Shown in pieces: positions 58,701-64,000 of a DNA stretch of 64,000 bases (position 1 is its first letter; the number at the start of each line of letters is the position of its first letter). The translations under genes and the position numbers were made by a program. The DNA is taken from assembly GCA_035610835.1 (NCBI GenBank), contig CM069449.1:7276542-7340541 (forward strand), in the 5' to 3' direction. Source of the stretch: Ophiura sarsii (lineage: Eukaryota; Echinodermata; Ophiuroidea; Amphilepidida; Ophiuridae). Below the pieces are notes generated by a model, which saw only the letters and a program-made list of their open reading frames with translations, was not told the origin of the DNA and made no database searches.

Positions 58701-60680
58701 GATTTATGCGCGAGTGTGCATTACGTAACTTCAGTGACTTTCAACAAGTTATTATATGACCGGGGAAGGGATTCCCCCTCCCCCTTTGACTTAGGGAGAA
58801 TATCGCCTATTTGAAGTATCTAAGGGATTTTACTATAATAATTCCCATCTAATTGACAATTTGTCCTTGCTCAGCTTGATGGTCAATTAAGTATGAAAAT
58901 TGCAAATTTGCGTGCGCTATGCGCACATTTGTCCAGGAATATCTTAGCACTATAGCATAGGCCTAGTATCAGATTATAGAAACCTGTTTAAAACAAAAAT
59001 GTGCTTAGATTTGTGTCAATATGTTTAGGATGCGACATTATTCGGGGGAATAGACAGCCCAGGTGTGCTATTTTTTCATAATCGTATAGGGTCGAACTGG
59101 TGTTCACCGGGGGAAAATGCCCTTTGCCCCCCCCCTGACAAGTTACCTAATTTTGATTCATCCATTCCATCTCCTGTCCTGTTGAAGAAAACCAATTTGG
59201 CCTAGAATGAGTACCACCGACTCATGGATTGAGACTCTCTTTTTATCCTCTCTTTTATTAAAGAAAATCATGTTGTCCTATTTTCAACAGTCAACACTCA
59301 ACTCAACTTCGGCTTCATAAATCGTCTTCGTTCGGCCTACATTCTACAATCTTGGAAAAAAGTCAGTGGAACGCTTTACACGTTTTGGCCATTATGTGCA
59401 GACTTTTTTTGCTGAAAAATCTTTAAATTATGTTTATTTTGTTAAACTGTGAATAGGACATTTTAGACAATTGTTCCCTTCCCCACAACCCATCGATCAA
59501 TAATGTTGGGACACCTTGGACAACTTCTGAAGACATTTAACATTCCTCAACATTGCACGGGGGAAGGGTGATAGATAGTTTACAGTTAGTTAGTTAGTAC
59601 AGGAAACCCATACAGGCCTTCACGTTTGAAAATTGAAGGTGTGCTTTAAATCGCACTCCTCAAAACATTGAGGTGTGCTGTAGGTGTGCCATAAATTGCA
59701 CTCCTCAAAAAAATTAGGTGTGCTGTTTTATGACCAAATCGGGATCGTGGAATCAAAACAAACTGCACATGGCGTAAGGTTGGGAGCGAGTCCCGGGTAA
59801 TTAATCTACATTAATCAGCAACAAAATAAGGTAGATTTGCCATTCCTGGGGCTAACTGTTAAGACAAGTAAACCTGTATGTTAAATGTACATGTATGTAT
59901 ACACTTTCATTTTCAGTGTTGAAAAAATCATACTTTTGATATTCAGAATAATTTAGTATAAGATCTTAGGTTAGGACTTATTATCCCTAATGGTGTGGGT
60001 CAAGGGGTATTATGTGGGTTATTAAGGGTCAAATACGAGTCGCCTAAGACTTAAGAAAAAGAAGCAGAATTTTTTTTATTTTTTTTTAGGCGTGCAATAA
60101 ATCGCTCTTCTCGAAACCATTTCAGGCGTGCGATGGCGTGCGATCGCACTCGCACGCCTCAAAACTGAAGGCCTGATGCCATACGTTGGTGTTTTTTTCT
60201 TCTTTTTTCCTACCAACGTATGGGGAAATTGTATTGCGAGAAACTGTCAATTTTATTTGTTGTACTAGTTTACCGTTGTTAATGAGTAAGCGTTCCAAGA
60301 ATTTTTCCAGGATTGTGGAGCTCTATGAAATTAGCTAGGCCAGCTCTCATGTCAATTGTCATGTCTCACTCTACCATCAAGTATCAAGTAGGCCTATTTA
60401 GTTTTTAGGCCTAGACCCTAGCTAGGCTAAATATTCATTTGGTTTGGTCTTGGTTGGATGTAAAAACAAAATTAGAATGTGCAAGAAATCCGTGTAGCCT
60501 TATTTGAGTCTAATATTGATAGCCTATAGCTAAATAATAAATCTACCGATTTAATCTTACCTTATAATATAGCAGAAGAACAAACGTTTTCCACGGATAC
60601 GGACGGAATTTAGTGCCGTGCAGTGATTGATTTTTCACGCGGTTGCCAACGATTTTGTTTGTAGAGTGGCTATAACTGTT
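25759..60680 (-). CDS. RIIa-domain protein (CABYR/Sp17/ropporin-like), proposed gene model with two alternative last exons
   Basis: Exons: non-coding about 60680-60561; A 56741-56545 (ATG at 56701-56699); B 52517-52350; C 40168-40040; then D1 27157-27063 or D2 25790-25759. All coding junctions are phase 1 with GT/AG borders, giving about 182 or 161 residues. Exon A reads RYGPVQLSSPPGFQNILTLI then EVLRVQPENTVQFIAAFS and DLLEIRD. This matches the RIIa dimerisation/docking fold (P-x-G-hydrophobic helix, QP-x-N, F-A-A-x-F-x-x-L) of PKA regulatory subunits and of sperm-tail proteins such as Sp17, ropporin and CABYR. Exon B (TGYDPVVQGDLIERVKEQYH) follows as in Sp17-type proteins. Exon C and the tails are acidic and low in hydrophobics. 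A role in anchoring or flagella is inferred from the family only. The introns are 4 to 14 kb and repeat-rich. Confidence 0.6.
25884..26295 (-). mobile_element. tRNA-headed SINE, about 0.4 kb, with (ATT)n tail
   Basis: Read on the minus strand: an A box GTTGGCGCAGCGGTAG (forward 26272-26288) and B box GGTTCAATTC (26233-26242). A body of about 250 bases follows, then the conserved-looking tail AGCGCTTTGAATCTG with GGCGCTATATCAAATAAATA, and an ATT-type microsatellite (25884-25905). The GGCGCTATATAAAT tail is common in marine-invertebrate SINEs. Confidence 0.75.
26571..26599 (+). repeat. G tract of about 28 bases
   Basis: Nearly pure G with one A and one C. Similar G runs occur near 2990, 3640, 5970, 9450, 28055, 28965, 36980 and 48610. 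The length is likely to be unreliable in the assembly. Confidence 0.7.
26892..26985. repeat. Hairpin, about 94 bp (possible micro-MITE)
   Basis: TTGAATGTCTTATTTTCGGG and CCTGAAAATAAGACATTCAA pair around a loop of about 45 bases. Both sides are TAATAATAATA-like. It might be a fragment of a palindromic element. Confidence 0.55.
27063..27157 (-). CDS. RIIa gene last exon, form D1
   Basis: The acceptor is TGATCAACAG|ACCGTA. The frame IIDDVATPSTDVGGVEADPD, then EVEVEVQGQ, ends at TAA (27065-27063). It is acidic like exon C, and its phase fits B or C. It lies next to the start of the satellite region. Confidence 0.5.
27780..28040 (+). repeat. Diverged minisatellite beside the satellite
   Basis: Imperfect units of about 30-37 bases of the form GTGTTTTTGATGCGCANNCG followed by TACGCACAA are rich in CG. 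It leads directly into the first satellite unit, with which it shares the words CACAAGTAGCACAA and GGGTAGCACAA. Confidence 0.6.
30123..31539. mobile_element. 1.4-kb inverted-repeat element inserted in one satellite unit
   Basis: CCCATAGCAAAAAAAA at the left mirrors TTTTTTTTTTGCTATGGG at the right. AT is duplicated outside, and removing the element restores GATGCACATAACACATTGG, as in intact units. The two ends are built of degenerate GGTGGTCACCGGGTAG-type words that are largely palindromic. The middle has a 41-bp tandem repeat and no transposase ORF. I do not recognise the family. Because neighbouring units are intact, it postdates the array. Confidence 0.8.
31211..31390 (+). repeat. 41-bp tandem repeat inside the inserted element
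   Basis: TTTGCTGGCACCTTCCTGGG then AACTCATTTTTAGAGACTAAG recurs at least four times from about 31211, with two shorter copies of CTGGCACCTTCCTGGGAACTC after. Non-coding. Confidence 0.8.
37463..37793 (+). CDS. Unrecognised gene-like ORF fragment (about 103 codons)
   Basis: This starts exactly where the satellite ends. The + strand is open from MSLGFFVYLQKHPNAHRVCF through KYLAFPGNSNVTITHRPTRH to a stop at 37791-37793. Base composition is less AT-rich than its surroundings, and the peptide has a plausible mixed composition. No family is recognised, and there are no obvious splice sites that I trust. It could be a decayed exon, part of a transposon protein, or chance. Confidence 0.3.
37926..39240 (+). 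repeat. Imperfect tandem repeat (ACCAGGTTGATTTATAA units), split by a DNA element
   Basis: Units of about 110-140 bases share AACCAGGTTGATTTATAA, CCATTTCCCGTGGC, TTCATTAACCC and CAAACCACATAAACCCCCTA. Pieces lie both before 38018 and after 38702, so the element at 38018-38702 landed inside the array. A GCGGCGTACCCTCGCTACGC segment (37930) precedes it; words like this occur in repeats of several animals. Confidence 0.6.
38018..38702. mobile_element. hAT-like element, CAGACCTGCCAACT ends
   Basis: CAGACCTGCCAACT and AGTTGGCAGGTCTG are exact mirrors. TACAACTT before and TACAACCC after look like an aged 8-bp target duplication, one base off the left end. Further inside, AAATACGGGAAAATCGTAC and GTATTTTACCATAC pair loosely. 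No transposase ORF. Confidence 0.7.
39241..39589. other. CG-rich short repeat and relic
   Basis: A 28-bp unit CATGCACGCGACGCGTTACC plus ACGGTAAG is present twice (39286-39341). After it, GCGCAACGCACAATGTTGTT with CAATTCTAGTGGC resembles 14205-14245, so part of this is a dispersed repeat. There is a CACACA run near 39560. Confidence 0.5.
39590..39935. mobile_element. Half of a foldback element (right arm only)
   Basis: The order of words matches the right arm of 50014-50715: CACTTTTTGGTCAATATTTT, GACAATTGACTTTAG, AAAAATGGATTCTCTGACTC, ATGTACATCACAT, AGTGCTTGATAAATTTGGC and GGGTTGACACC. The left arm is missing. It ends about 105 bases from exon C of the RIIa gene. Confidence 0.75.
40040..40168 (-). 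CDS. RIIa gene exon C (acidic linker)
   Basis: The acceptor is AATTCCATTTATAG|ATGTAG and the donor ACGACCG|GTGAGA. It is 129 bases, phase 1 to phase 1. The peptide is acidic and polar (TNTDDQIADDGADQEEF, KMQEKQPEDTT). The frame stays open past the donor to 39942, so a read-through form ending there is possible. Confidence 0.55.
40220..40533. mobile_element. Foldback element with 9-bp target duplication (Mutator-like)
   Basis: Arms of about 150 bases mirror each other from GAATCCAACATTCGGGAGCG inward, with centre near 40376. ATTTAGAAC is duplicated exactly at both ends (40211-40219 and 40534-40542). A 9-bp duplication with long terminal repeats points to Mutator-like elements; that class is an inference. 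Non-coding. Confidence 0.82.
41011..41328. mobile_element. hAT-type MITE, CAGGGTTCTAGC family, with perfect 8-bp duplication
   Basis: The ends CAGGGTTCTAGCCAGGA and GTAGCTAGAACCCTG are mirrors. ACACTGTC is repeated exactly outside (41003-41010, 41329-41336). It has GCCGGGCGG-rich ends and an ACTGACGGCGAACGGAG block. Relatives lie at 53333-53639 (opposite strand) and 12585-12860. Confidence 0.9.
41578..41803. repeat. Fragment of the GTGTTGCCCTC element family
   Basis: GTGTTGCCCTC, then CCTAAAATCGGGAAGGTCGG, matches the left half of the element at 21007-21304. The right end is missing. Confidence 0.4.
41804..42660 (+). other. GC- and CpG-richer cluster of broken small ORFs (possibly foreign or transposon-derived)
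   Basis: The base composition shifts here. Three short open frames follow each other on the + strand: 41804-42076 (MLGNGTDEDKRGEEDA..., with Gly/Tyr-rich end), an overlapping frame around 42070-42270 with an Arg-rich HRSGRKRRRN segment and several Met, and 42420-42647 (ending LIIALKHT). An acidic frame (EEGVEVMENLSVEEDA) lies between. Changing frames suggest a gene or genes broken by indels. I recognise no family; a decayed virus-like or large-transposon minor protein is only a guess. Confidence 0.3.
42661..44664. other. Intronic stretch, mostly featureless
   Basis: The proposed intron between RIIa exons C and B. AT-rich with a short (ATA)n run near 43060 and a GACCGAACCAACCAACC fragment near 43650. 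No exon is supported. Confidence 0.35.
44665..45230. mobile_element. Diverged foldback-family copy (weak)
   Basis: AGTGTCAACCCT, then AAAGTACATAAAAGTATACA, GGAATCC, ATACCAAA, and TTTTTCAGACAGC occur in the order of the 50014 element's left arm. Near 45165 ATGTTGTCTGAAAATT mirrors the last of these. Too diverged to bound. Confidence 0.4.
45231..47088. other. Intronic stretch with short inverted repeats
   Basis: No exon is supported. ACTATGCCCGGGCATAGTCG near 46460 is palindromic and related to the hairpin at 47090. A GGGGAAATAGTGCAA word is repeated near 46045 and 46086. Confidence 0.35.
47089..47253. mobile_element. Foldback hairpin, about 165 bp
   Basis: ATTGACTGCTTTCATCGGGT at the left mirrors ATGAAGGGCATGG...-side sequence at the right (CATGCCCTTCATAGCAGTCA). 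The arms include GATCTCAAAACCAGACTATG and its exact mirror, with a CCCTCGGCTCCGCCTCAGG loop region. Probably a small palindromic element. Confidence 0.6.
47560..47893. mobile_element. Probable MITE, about 0.33 kb, with CG-rich core
   Basis: TATATACGTCATTCATATAT and its mirror ATATATGAATGACGTATATA bound it. The core (47680-47770) is richer in CG than its surroundings. No target duplication could be identified. Confidence 0.5.
47894..50013. other. Intronic stretch, nothing firmly recognised
   Basis: Near 48100 ACCCAGGTTCGATTCCCTG looks like a lone tRNA-type B box. Near 49430-49570 short words such as GCGGGTATTTAATTTTG recur loosely. A G run lies at about 48605-48620. No exon is supported. Confidence 0.35.
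50014..50715. mobile_element. Intact foldback (giant hairpin) element, about 0.7 kb
   Basis: AAGGTTGGTGTCAACCCTGT at the left end is the exact mirror of the right end, and the arms stay nearly complementary to the centre at about 50364. Together they form a hairpin with arms of about 340 bases and almost no loop. Arm words (CACTTTTTGGTCAATATTTT, AAAAATGGATTCTCTGACTC, TGTACATCACATTTATAATT) identify partial relatives at 20577, 39590 and more distantly 37850 and 44665. The family has no coding sequence. Confidence 0.9.
50779..51563 (-). mobile_element. 5'-truncated LINE (non-LTR retrotransposon) 3' end
   Basis: The minus strand has a coding end (51563 to about 51029) followed by an (AAT)n run, a short 3' UTR with GGTGGGTGCCGC, and a terminal (AATA)n tail at 50779-50806. 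The 5' cut, simple-repeat tail and orientation are what target-primed reverse transcription leaves. Confidence 0.75.
51029..51563 (-). pseudogene. C-terminal end of a LINE reverse transcriptase polyprotein
   Basis: The frame is open from NWNQIDESVASFHNISHPYL through LKFKARSNTLPLNGKLSSW and a zinc-binding motif GMCLLCKSGCEDINHFMLSC (C-x2-C...H-x4-C). It ends in an Asn run coded by AAT repeats. The C-x2-C-H-C motif after RARTGTLPL-like sequence is the zf-RVT end seen after reverse transcriptase in several non-LTR clades. The reverse transcriptase itself is missing. Confidence 0.7.
52051..52316. mobile_element. MITE, about 0.27 kb
   Basis: CATTATGTTCCCATCCCTTA at the left mirrors TAAGGGACTGGGAACATAATG at the right, continuing through TTTTGGACCGGTGATTT and TAATAAATCATCTAAG for about 70 bp. 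No clear target duplication. It ends 34 bases from exon B. Confidence 0.75.
52350..52517 (-). CDS. RIIa gene exon B
   Basis: The acceptor is GTGTTATTCCAG|ATACGG and the donor AGTATAG|GTAAGG. It is 168 bases, phase 1 to phase 1. The peptide TGYDPVVQGDLIERVKEQYH is followed by NYDRQRSLVEATVSEATAAS, a helix-forming then polar stretch. Confidence 0.68.
53333..53639. mobile_element. hAT-type MITE, CAGGGTTCTAGC family, second intact copy
   Basis: The ends CAGGGTTCTAGCTAGGA and GGCTAGAACCCTG. CCTCCGAT is duplicated exactly (53325-53332, 53640-53647). It is inverted relative to the copy at 41011-41328 and the two are close to identical over most of their length. Confidence 0.9.
53784..56395. mobile_element. 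2.6-kb inverted-repeat element with TA flanks
   Basis: GGGGAGATGCGGGAGAGTTG (53784) mirrors CAACTCTCCCGCCCGCATCT...CCCC (56395), with TA outside both ends. Copies of GAGAGTTGAGCCA recur inside (55930-56215). The middle is itself a large imperfect palindrome (54640-54810 with 54920-55080). No ORF above 70 codons, so non-autonomous. It fills most of the intron between RIIa exons A and B. Confidence 0.75.
56545..56741 (-). CDS. RIIa gene exon A (docking/dimerisation domain)
   Basis: The acceptor is CTTTTTTTAG|ATATCC and the donor GACA|GTAAGT. The frame is open through the whole 197 bases. The first ATG (56701-56699) starts MTSMRYGPVQLSSPPGF. The last base pairs in phase with exon B. Confidence 0.72.
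57050..58140. mobile_element. TTGGTTAAAA-repeat element
   Basis: The left part is built of GTTGGTTAAAA words on one strand; the right part (57840-58110) of mixed TTTTAACCAAC and GTTGGTTAAAA words that pair with the left. A 75-bp unit with AACCAACCACAGGTTAAAGT occurs twice near 57910 and 57990. It is interrupted by the element at 57303-57662. Confidence 0.6.
57303..57662. mobile_element. Nested MITE, about 0.36 kb, with C-rich core
   Basis: AGACCACGTCAGAATTTGTA at the left mirrors TACAAATTCTGACATGGTCT at the right. The arms run through TGAAATCAATCGTGTTATTT and CGCCCCTGG (about 50 bp). The core is strongly CCACC/CCCTCC-biased on the + strand (57385-57490). Confidence 0.75.
58323..58607. mobile_element. 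Foldback element, 285 bp
   Basis: TTTGATACAGGGGCTTCACG at the left is mirrored by CGTGAAGCCCCTGTATCAAT at the right, with arms of about 135 bases that are almost perfectly complementary. Centre near 58465. Confidence 0.85.
58608..59612. other. Sequence upstream of RIIa exon A, nothing recognised
   Basis: This is the proposed first intron of the RIIa gene. The sequence is ordinary. Words near 59470-59580 (TTCCCTTCCCCAC, GGGGGAAGGGTGATAG) are weakly mirrored, as in a similar stretch near 12130-12240. Confidence 0.35.
59613..60175. mobile_element. hAT-like element with GGTGTGC repeats and aged 8-bp duplication
   Basis: CAGGCCTTCACGTTTGAAAA and its mirror (TCAAAACTGAAGGCCTG) are the ends. AACCCATA and ATGCCATA outside agree at 6 of 8 bases. 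Inside, AGGTGTGC and CGTGCGATCGCACTCGCACG words repeat. Confidence 0.6.
60561..60680 (-). other. Probable non-coding first exon of the RIIa gene
   Basis: On the minus strand ATATTATAAG|GTAAGATT forms a strong donor (GT at 60560-60559). The sequence above it is GC-richer than its surroundings. The transcription start is not visible, so the upper limit is a guess. Confidence 0.35.
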
Positions 60681-61029
60681 TAGGGTTGACATCCTTAAAT
60701 AAACAGTAATTCCAGGTTGACATGCGCGACGCTTTCCATAAAATCATTGATGTTGCTATCTTCTGCTGATAGCAAATTGGTAATGGGGATATTCTCCAGT
60801 CACATCCACATCGTCAAAAAGTCTGTAGTATGAGAACTACATTAGGAGGGCTTAGAGCCAGAACTGCCTATGTCCAATTTGGGCTAAAATGAGAATAAGT
60901 CTATTAAGCATGTAGGCCTACTTGGATAGAATACTCTCTCTGCCAGAAGTGCCTATGTCCAATATTTCAAAATAGAGGGCGCCCAAGGAGAGTCAAAAGT
61001 GAACATGTCCTTTATTTTTTAGACACGAT

Positions 61030-62985
61030 CAAAATCCCCGAGGTATTTTGATAACAAATGCAACAAATGCCTAACTTAACACTGAAGGTGAAAACCTATA
61101 ATTAAAATGACAATTGGCGTTTTTGTTTCGAATGCCTAACTTTGAAATAAAATGTTTTCGCAGGTATTTGCAAATGTCTACGTTATAAATGGTCATGTCT
61201 GTTGTCTGCTGACGGGTCTTACAAATGCCTAACTTTATAATGGTTTTTAGCACTAAATATAGGTGCCTAACTTCAAAATGAAGGTTTTATAGCAGACAGA
61301 GGGCCTTTTACAAATGTCTAACTTCATCCACATTGTTTATATTGAAGGTGAAAATACTGAATTACTATATTTGGCTATAGCCTACTTTACAATGTTTAGC
61401 AGGCAGTATTTTTTGTTACAAATACCTATAGGCCCTAATTACTTTACAATAATGTTTTTAGCAGATTTGTTGATAACAAACTGTTTGCATTGAAGTTGAA
61501 CATGGCTATACTAAAATACAATAAATGTGTTTGGCTTTAGTAAGATGCATAACCTTACAATCTGGGTTTATTTAGTAGGCCTATTATTTGTTACAAACGC
61601 CTATCTTTGCTTAACTTTACGATAAACGCGTTAGGTGTTACAAATGCCTTAATTTACAATTAAGGTTTTAGCTGGTATGTATGTTTATTACAAATGCCTA
61701 TCTTTACAATGTAGGTTTCAACGCCTAACTTTACAATAAAGTTTTTAGCTGGTATGTTTATTACAAATGTCTATCTTTACAATGAAGGTTTTAGCAGGTG
61801 TAACAAATGCCTACCTTTACAATGAAGGTTTAAGTTTGATGCCTCAGTTTACAATAAAGGTGTTAGCTGGTTTAATGCAACATTACAATAAGGGTTTTTA
61901 AAGGTTGTGTTTATTACAGATGCTTTTAGCAGGATAAATGCCTAACTTTACGATCAAGGTTTTAGATGGTATTTTCTATTACAAATACCTAACTTTACAA
62001 TGCAGGTTAGCAAGTTTAATGCCTAAGAAATAACAAACTGTTTGCATTGAAGTTGAACATGACTATACTAAAATACAATAAATGTGTTTGGCTTTAGTAA
62101 GATGCATAACCTTACAATCTGGGTTTATTTAGCAGGTATTGTTTGTTATTACAAATGCCTATCTTTACAACAAGCTGAAAGATTATGCTATAACAGTTCA
62201 AGGAAAAAACCATAGAAAGAGTGGACAGTTATATATGGGCAAGAAGATTTCTCTGGAAAATGAAACAGCAGGGAAGTGAACAGAAGGATACAGCTAGCAT
62301 GGGTGAAGTTTGGTAAGTCCAGCTTTATCTTTCGTGATGAAGAGCTACCAGTGTCACTAAAGCGACAAATTTTCAACCAGTGTATCATCCCAGTGCTATC
62401 GTATGGCTCAGAAACATGGACAACAACTAAGAGATTGGAGAAGAAGCTATAAGTCACTGAGAGGGCAATGGAAAGGATATTGATTGGCGTTACAAGAAGG
62501 GACAGGGTGACCAACACAGATTTAAGGAAGAAAACAGAAGTGAGGGACATCATACTGGAAATAAAATCAAAAAAATGGAGATGGGCTGGCCATCTAGCCA
62601 GGAGGAAAGACAACAGATGGACTCATAAAATAACAGACTGGATCCCCAGAGCATTCACCAGAGGAAGAGGCAGGCCAAACAGACGGTGGATAGACGACAT
62701 CATAGAGTATGGCAACATTACGTGGAAAAGAACAGCTCAGGACAGAGTGAAATGGAAAATTGATGAAGAGGCCTTCCTTCTGCAGTGGAGTGAAATAGGC
62801 TAGATAGATCGATCTTTACAATGTAGGTTTTTAACAGGTTTAATGCCTAACTTTACAATAAAGTTTTTTAGCTGGTATTGTTTGTTACAAATACCTAACT
62901 TAACAAAGAAGGTTTTAGCAAGTTTAATGCCTAACTTTACGATAACGGTTTTAGCCAATGCCTAACTTTACAACCAAGCAGGAAA
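61030..62985 (+). repeat. Diverged short-unit repeat, ACAAATGCCTAACTTTACAA type
   Basis: Units of about 35-70 bases of the form ACAAATGCCTAACTTTACAA, TGAAGGTTTTAGCAGGT run through the region in one orientation with much drift. A block of about 105 bases (AAACTGTTTGCATTGAAGTT onward) occurs twice (about 61474 and 62028), 554 bases apart, nearly identical. The array is split by a LINE fragment. Confidence 0.8.
62226..62803 (+). pseudogene. RTE-type LINE reverse transcriptase C-terminal fragment, broken
   Basis: In order the + strand encodes YMGKKISLENETAG, then after a 1-base shift VNRRIQLAWVKFGKSS, LPVSLKRQIFNQCIIPVLSY with GSETWTTTKR, a TAA stop, then ERAMERILIGVTRRDRVTN, KKWRWAGHLARRKDNRWTHK and RGRGRPNRRWIDDI. 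This series is typical of the end of RTE-clade endonuclease/reverse transcriptases. The frameshift and in-frame stop show it is dead. It lies between units of the ACAAATGCC repeat. Confidence 0.88.
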
Positions 62986-63165
62986 TTATGGTTGCCCGGC
63001 AGATTTTTTGGTTGCCCGTTCTGTAAAATATTTAAATGCATGTGTTAAGTGTTTCACTTCTTGTAAAAAAATTGGTTGCCCACCGGGCAACCAAATAAGT
63101 ACATGTTGGTTGCCCGGTGATAATTTTGGGTGTCCCGGGCAACCGGGCAACCACTTAACGCGAAC
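62986..63165. repeat. GGTTGCCCGG repeat
   Basis: GGTTGCCCGG and its mirror CCGGGCAACC occur about eight times on both strands within 180 bases, so it can form many short hairpins. It may be a remnant of a MITE end. Confidence 0.6.
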
Positions 63166-63323
63166 GCTGCAACTAAGCAGCCTTATGCAAACACACACAC
63201 CCCTGTTCCAATGCATATTATTCTCATCACACACATGCACATAGCAGCTATGTCTAGTGTACAATTCAAAGAGAGGCAAATATCGAACCATTTGCGTATT
63301 ATCTGAAATCAAAAGGCTTTGAA

Positions 63324-63490
63324 ATCGTCACCTGTGATTTCGGCCTATGAATATAATCACAAAGCTGAAAAAGATCGAAGGTGATGGACTTTGAACATTT
63401 ACCATAATCGTCACCTGTGATTTCGGCATATGAATAGAATCACAAAGCTGAAAAAGATCGAAAGTATGGACTTTTAACATTTAGCATATT
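63324..63490 (+). repeat. Tandem duplication of about 84 bp
   Basis: ATCGTCACCTGTGATTTCGG, CACAAAGCTGAAAAAGATCG and GGACTTT...AACATTT recur about 84 bases apart with few differences. Non-coding. Confidence 0.8.
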
Positions 63491-63804
63491 GTAGGAGGCC
63501 ACATTTAATTTTTATTTGCTATCTTGTAATGTTTCCAACAGTAAATAATGTACATTTTCACTCGGATTGGCCGGGCTTATGTAAGATAAAATGGTTGTAA
63601 AATGATATGAATCTCCGTATCCCTATGTTGTTCTGTCTGCATGTCCGAATCAATCACATTTCCTTGTTAAGTATAGAAAGAAACAAACACGCTTACAATG
63701 ATATGGTATCAATATTTGTTTGAATGTGAAAATCATACCTAGCAATTGGTTAAACTCTGTAATTAACTCTATAACATTTTTGAAATACAAAGATTTTAAT
63801 AGAG

Positions 63805-64000
63805 CGTGTTCAAAACCCATTTGTCCCACTTTTCAAGGAACACCCCGATGTGTTGCAATTGCACATTGTTGTGATTTCGTCAATGTTTTGCCTTTGCATT
63901 CATTCTTTACATAGACTTGGGCAGTAAATAAAATTATCTTGGTCATATACCAATAATTCAAGTAAATAATAAGAAAAGTGGGACAAATGGGTTTTGACCA
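63805..64000. mobile_element. Small inverted-repeat element, TCAAAACCCATTTGTCCCAC ends
   Basis: TCAAAACCCATTTGTCCCAC (63811) is mirrored exactly by GTGGGACAAATGGGTTTTGA (ending 63998). About 190 bp, probably a MITE; the window ends here so the right flank cannot be checked. Confidence 0.65.

Overview
This window looks like a stretch of a large, AT-rich, intron-rich animal genome, most likely a marine invertebrate (an echinoderm or other invertebrate deuterostome is my guess; I cannot fix the species). The reasons are genes split by GT/AG introns, tRNA-derived SINEs, a Penelope-like retroelement, LINE fragments and very many short non-autonomous DNA transposons. Nothing bacterial is present. 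About 3% of the window is exon; most of the rest is repeats in introns and between genes.

Two host genes can be assembled. (1) On the + strand, exons at 4101-4196, 4843-4959, 11215-11337 and 13084-13335 make the 3' part of a PAFAH1B2/3-type platelet-activating-factor acetylhydrolase catalytic subunit (SGNH hydrolase). All three junctions are phase 0. The first coding exon or exons lie to the left or were not recognised. (2) On the - strand, a proposed gene runs from about 60.7 kb to 25.8 kb. It encodes a small protein with an N-terminal RIIa (PKA regulatory-subunit dimerisation/docking-like) domain and an acidic tail. Its exons are 56545-56741, 52350-52517, 40040-40168, and then either 27063-27157 or 25759-25790. 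Every junction is phase 1, so the two last exons could be alternatives. A non-coding first exon probably ends at 60561.

Region by region: 0.4-4.0 kb holds nested inverted-repeat elements and a relic of a Penelope-type terminal region with a hammerhead-ribozyme-like motif. The segment 5.33-9.97 kb is a nearly intact Penelope-like element (reverse transcriptase plus GIY-YIG endonuclease) with a partial head-to-tail copy and a 12-bp target duplication; it sits inside a PAFAH1B intron. From 10 to 13 kb there are SINE and hAT-type elements, and a tandem array that copies an exon/intron boundary. From 14 to 27 kb there is a segmental duplication and a dense set of MITEs, several with exact target duplications. 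From 28.0 to 37.46 kb there is a satellite of about 30 units of about 273 bp, interrupted by one 1.4-kb inverted-repeat element. It lies inside an intron of the RIIa gene. From 37.5 to 46 kb there are repeats, one gene-like ORF, exon C of the RIIa gene, hAT and Mutator-like elements, and a more GC-rich cluster of broken small ORFs. From 47 to 60 kb there are foldback elements, a LINE 3' end, a 2.6-kb inverted-repeat element and RIIa exons A and B. From 61 to 64 kb there is a diverged short-unit repeat carrying an RTE-type LINE fragment, then small repeats.

The strongest messages are that many insertions can be dated relative to one another by nesting and target duplications, and that both genes carry their coding sequence in small exons separated by repeat-filled introns.
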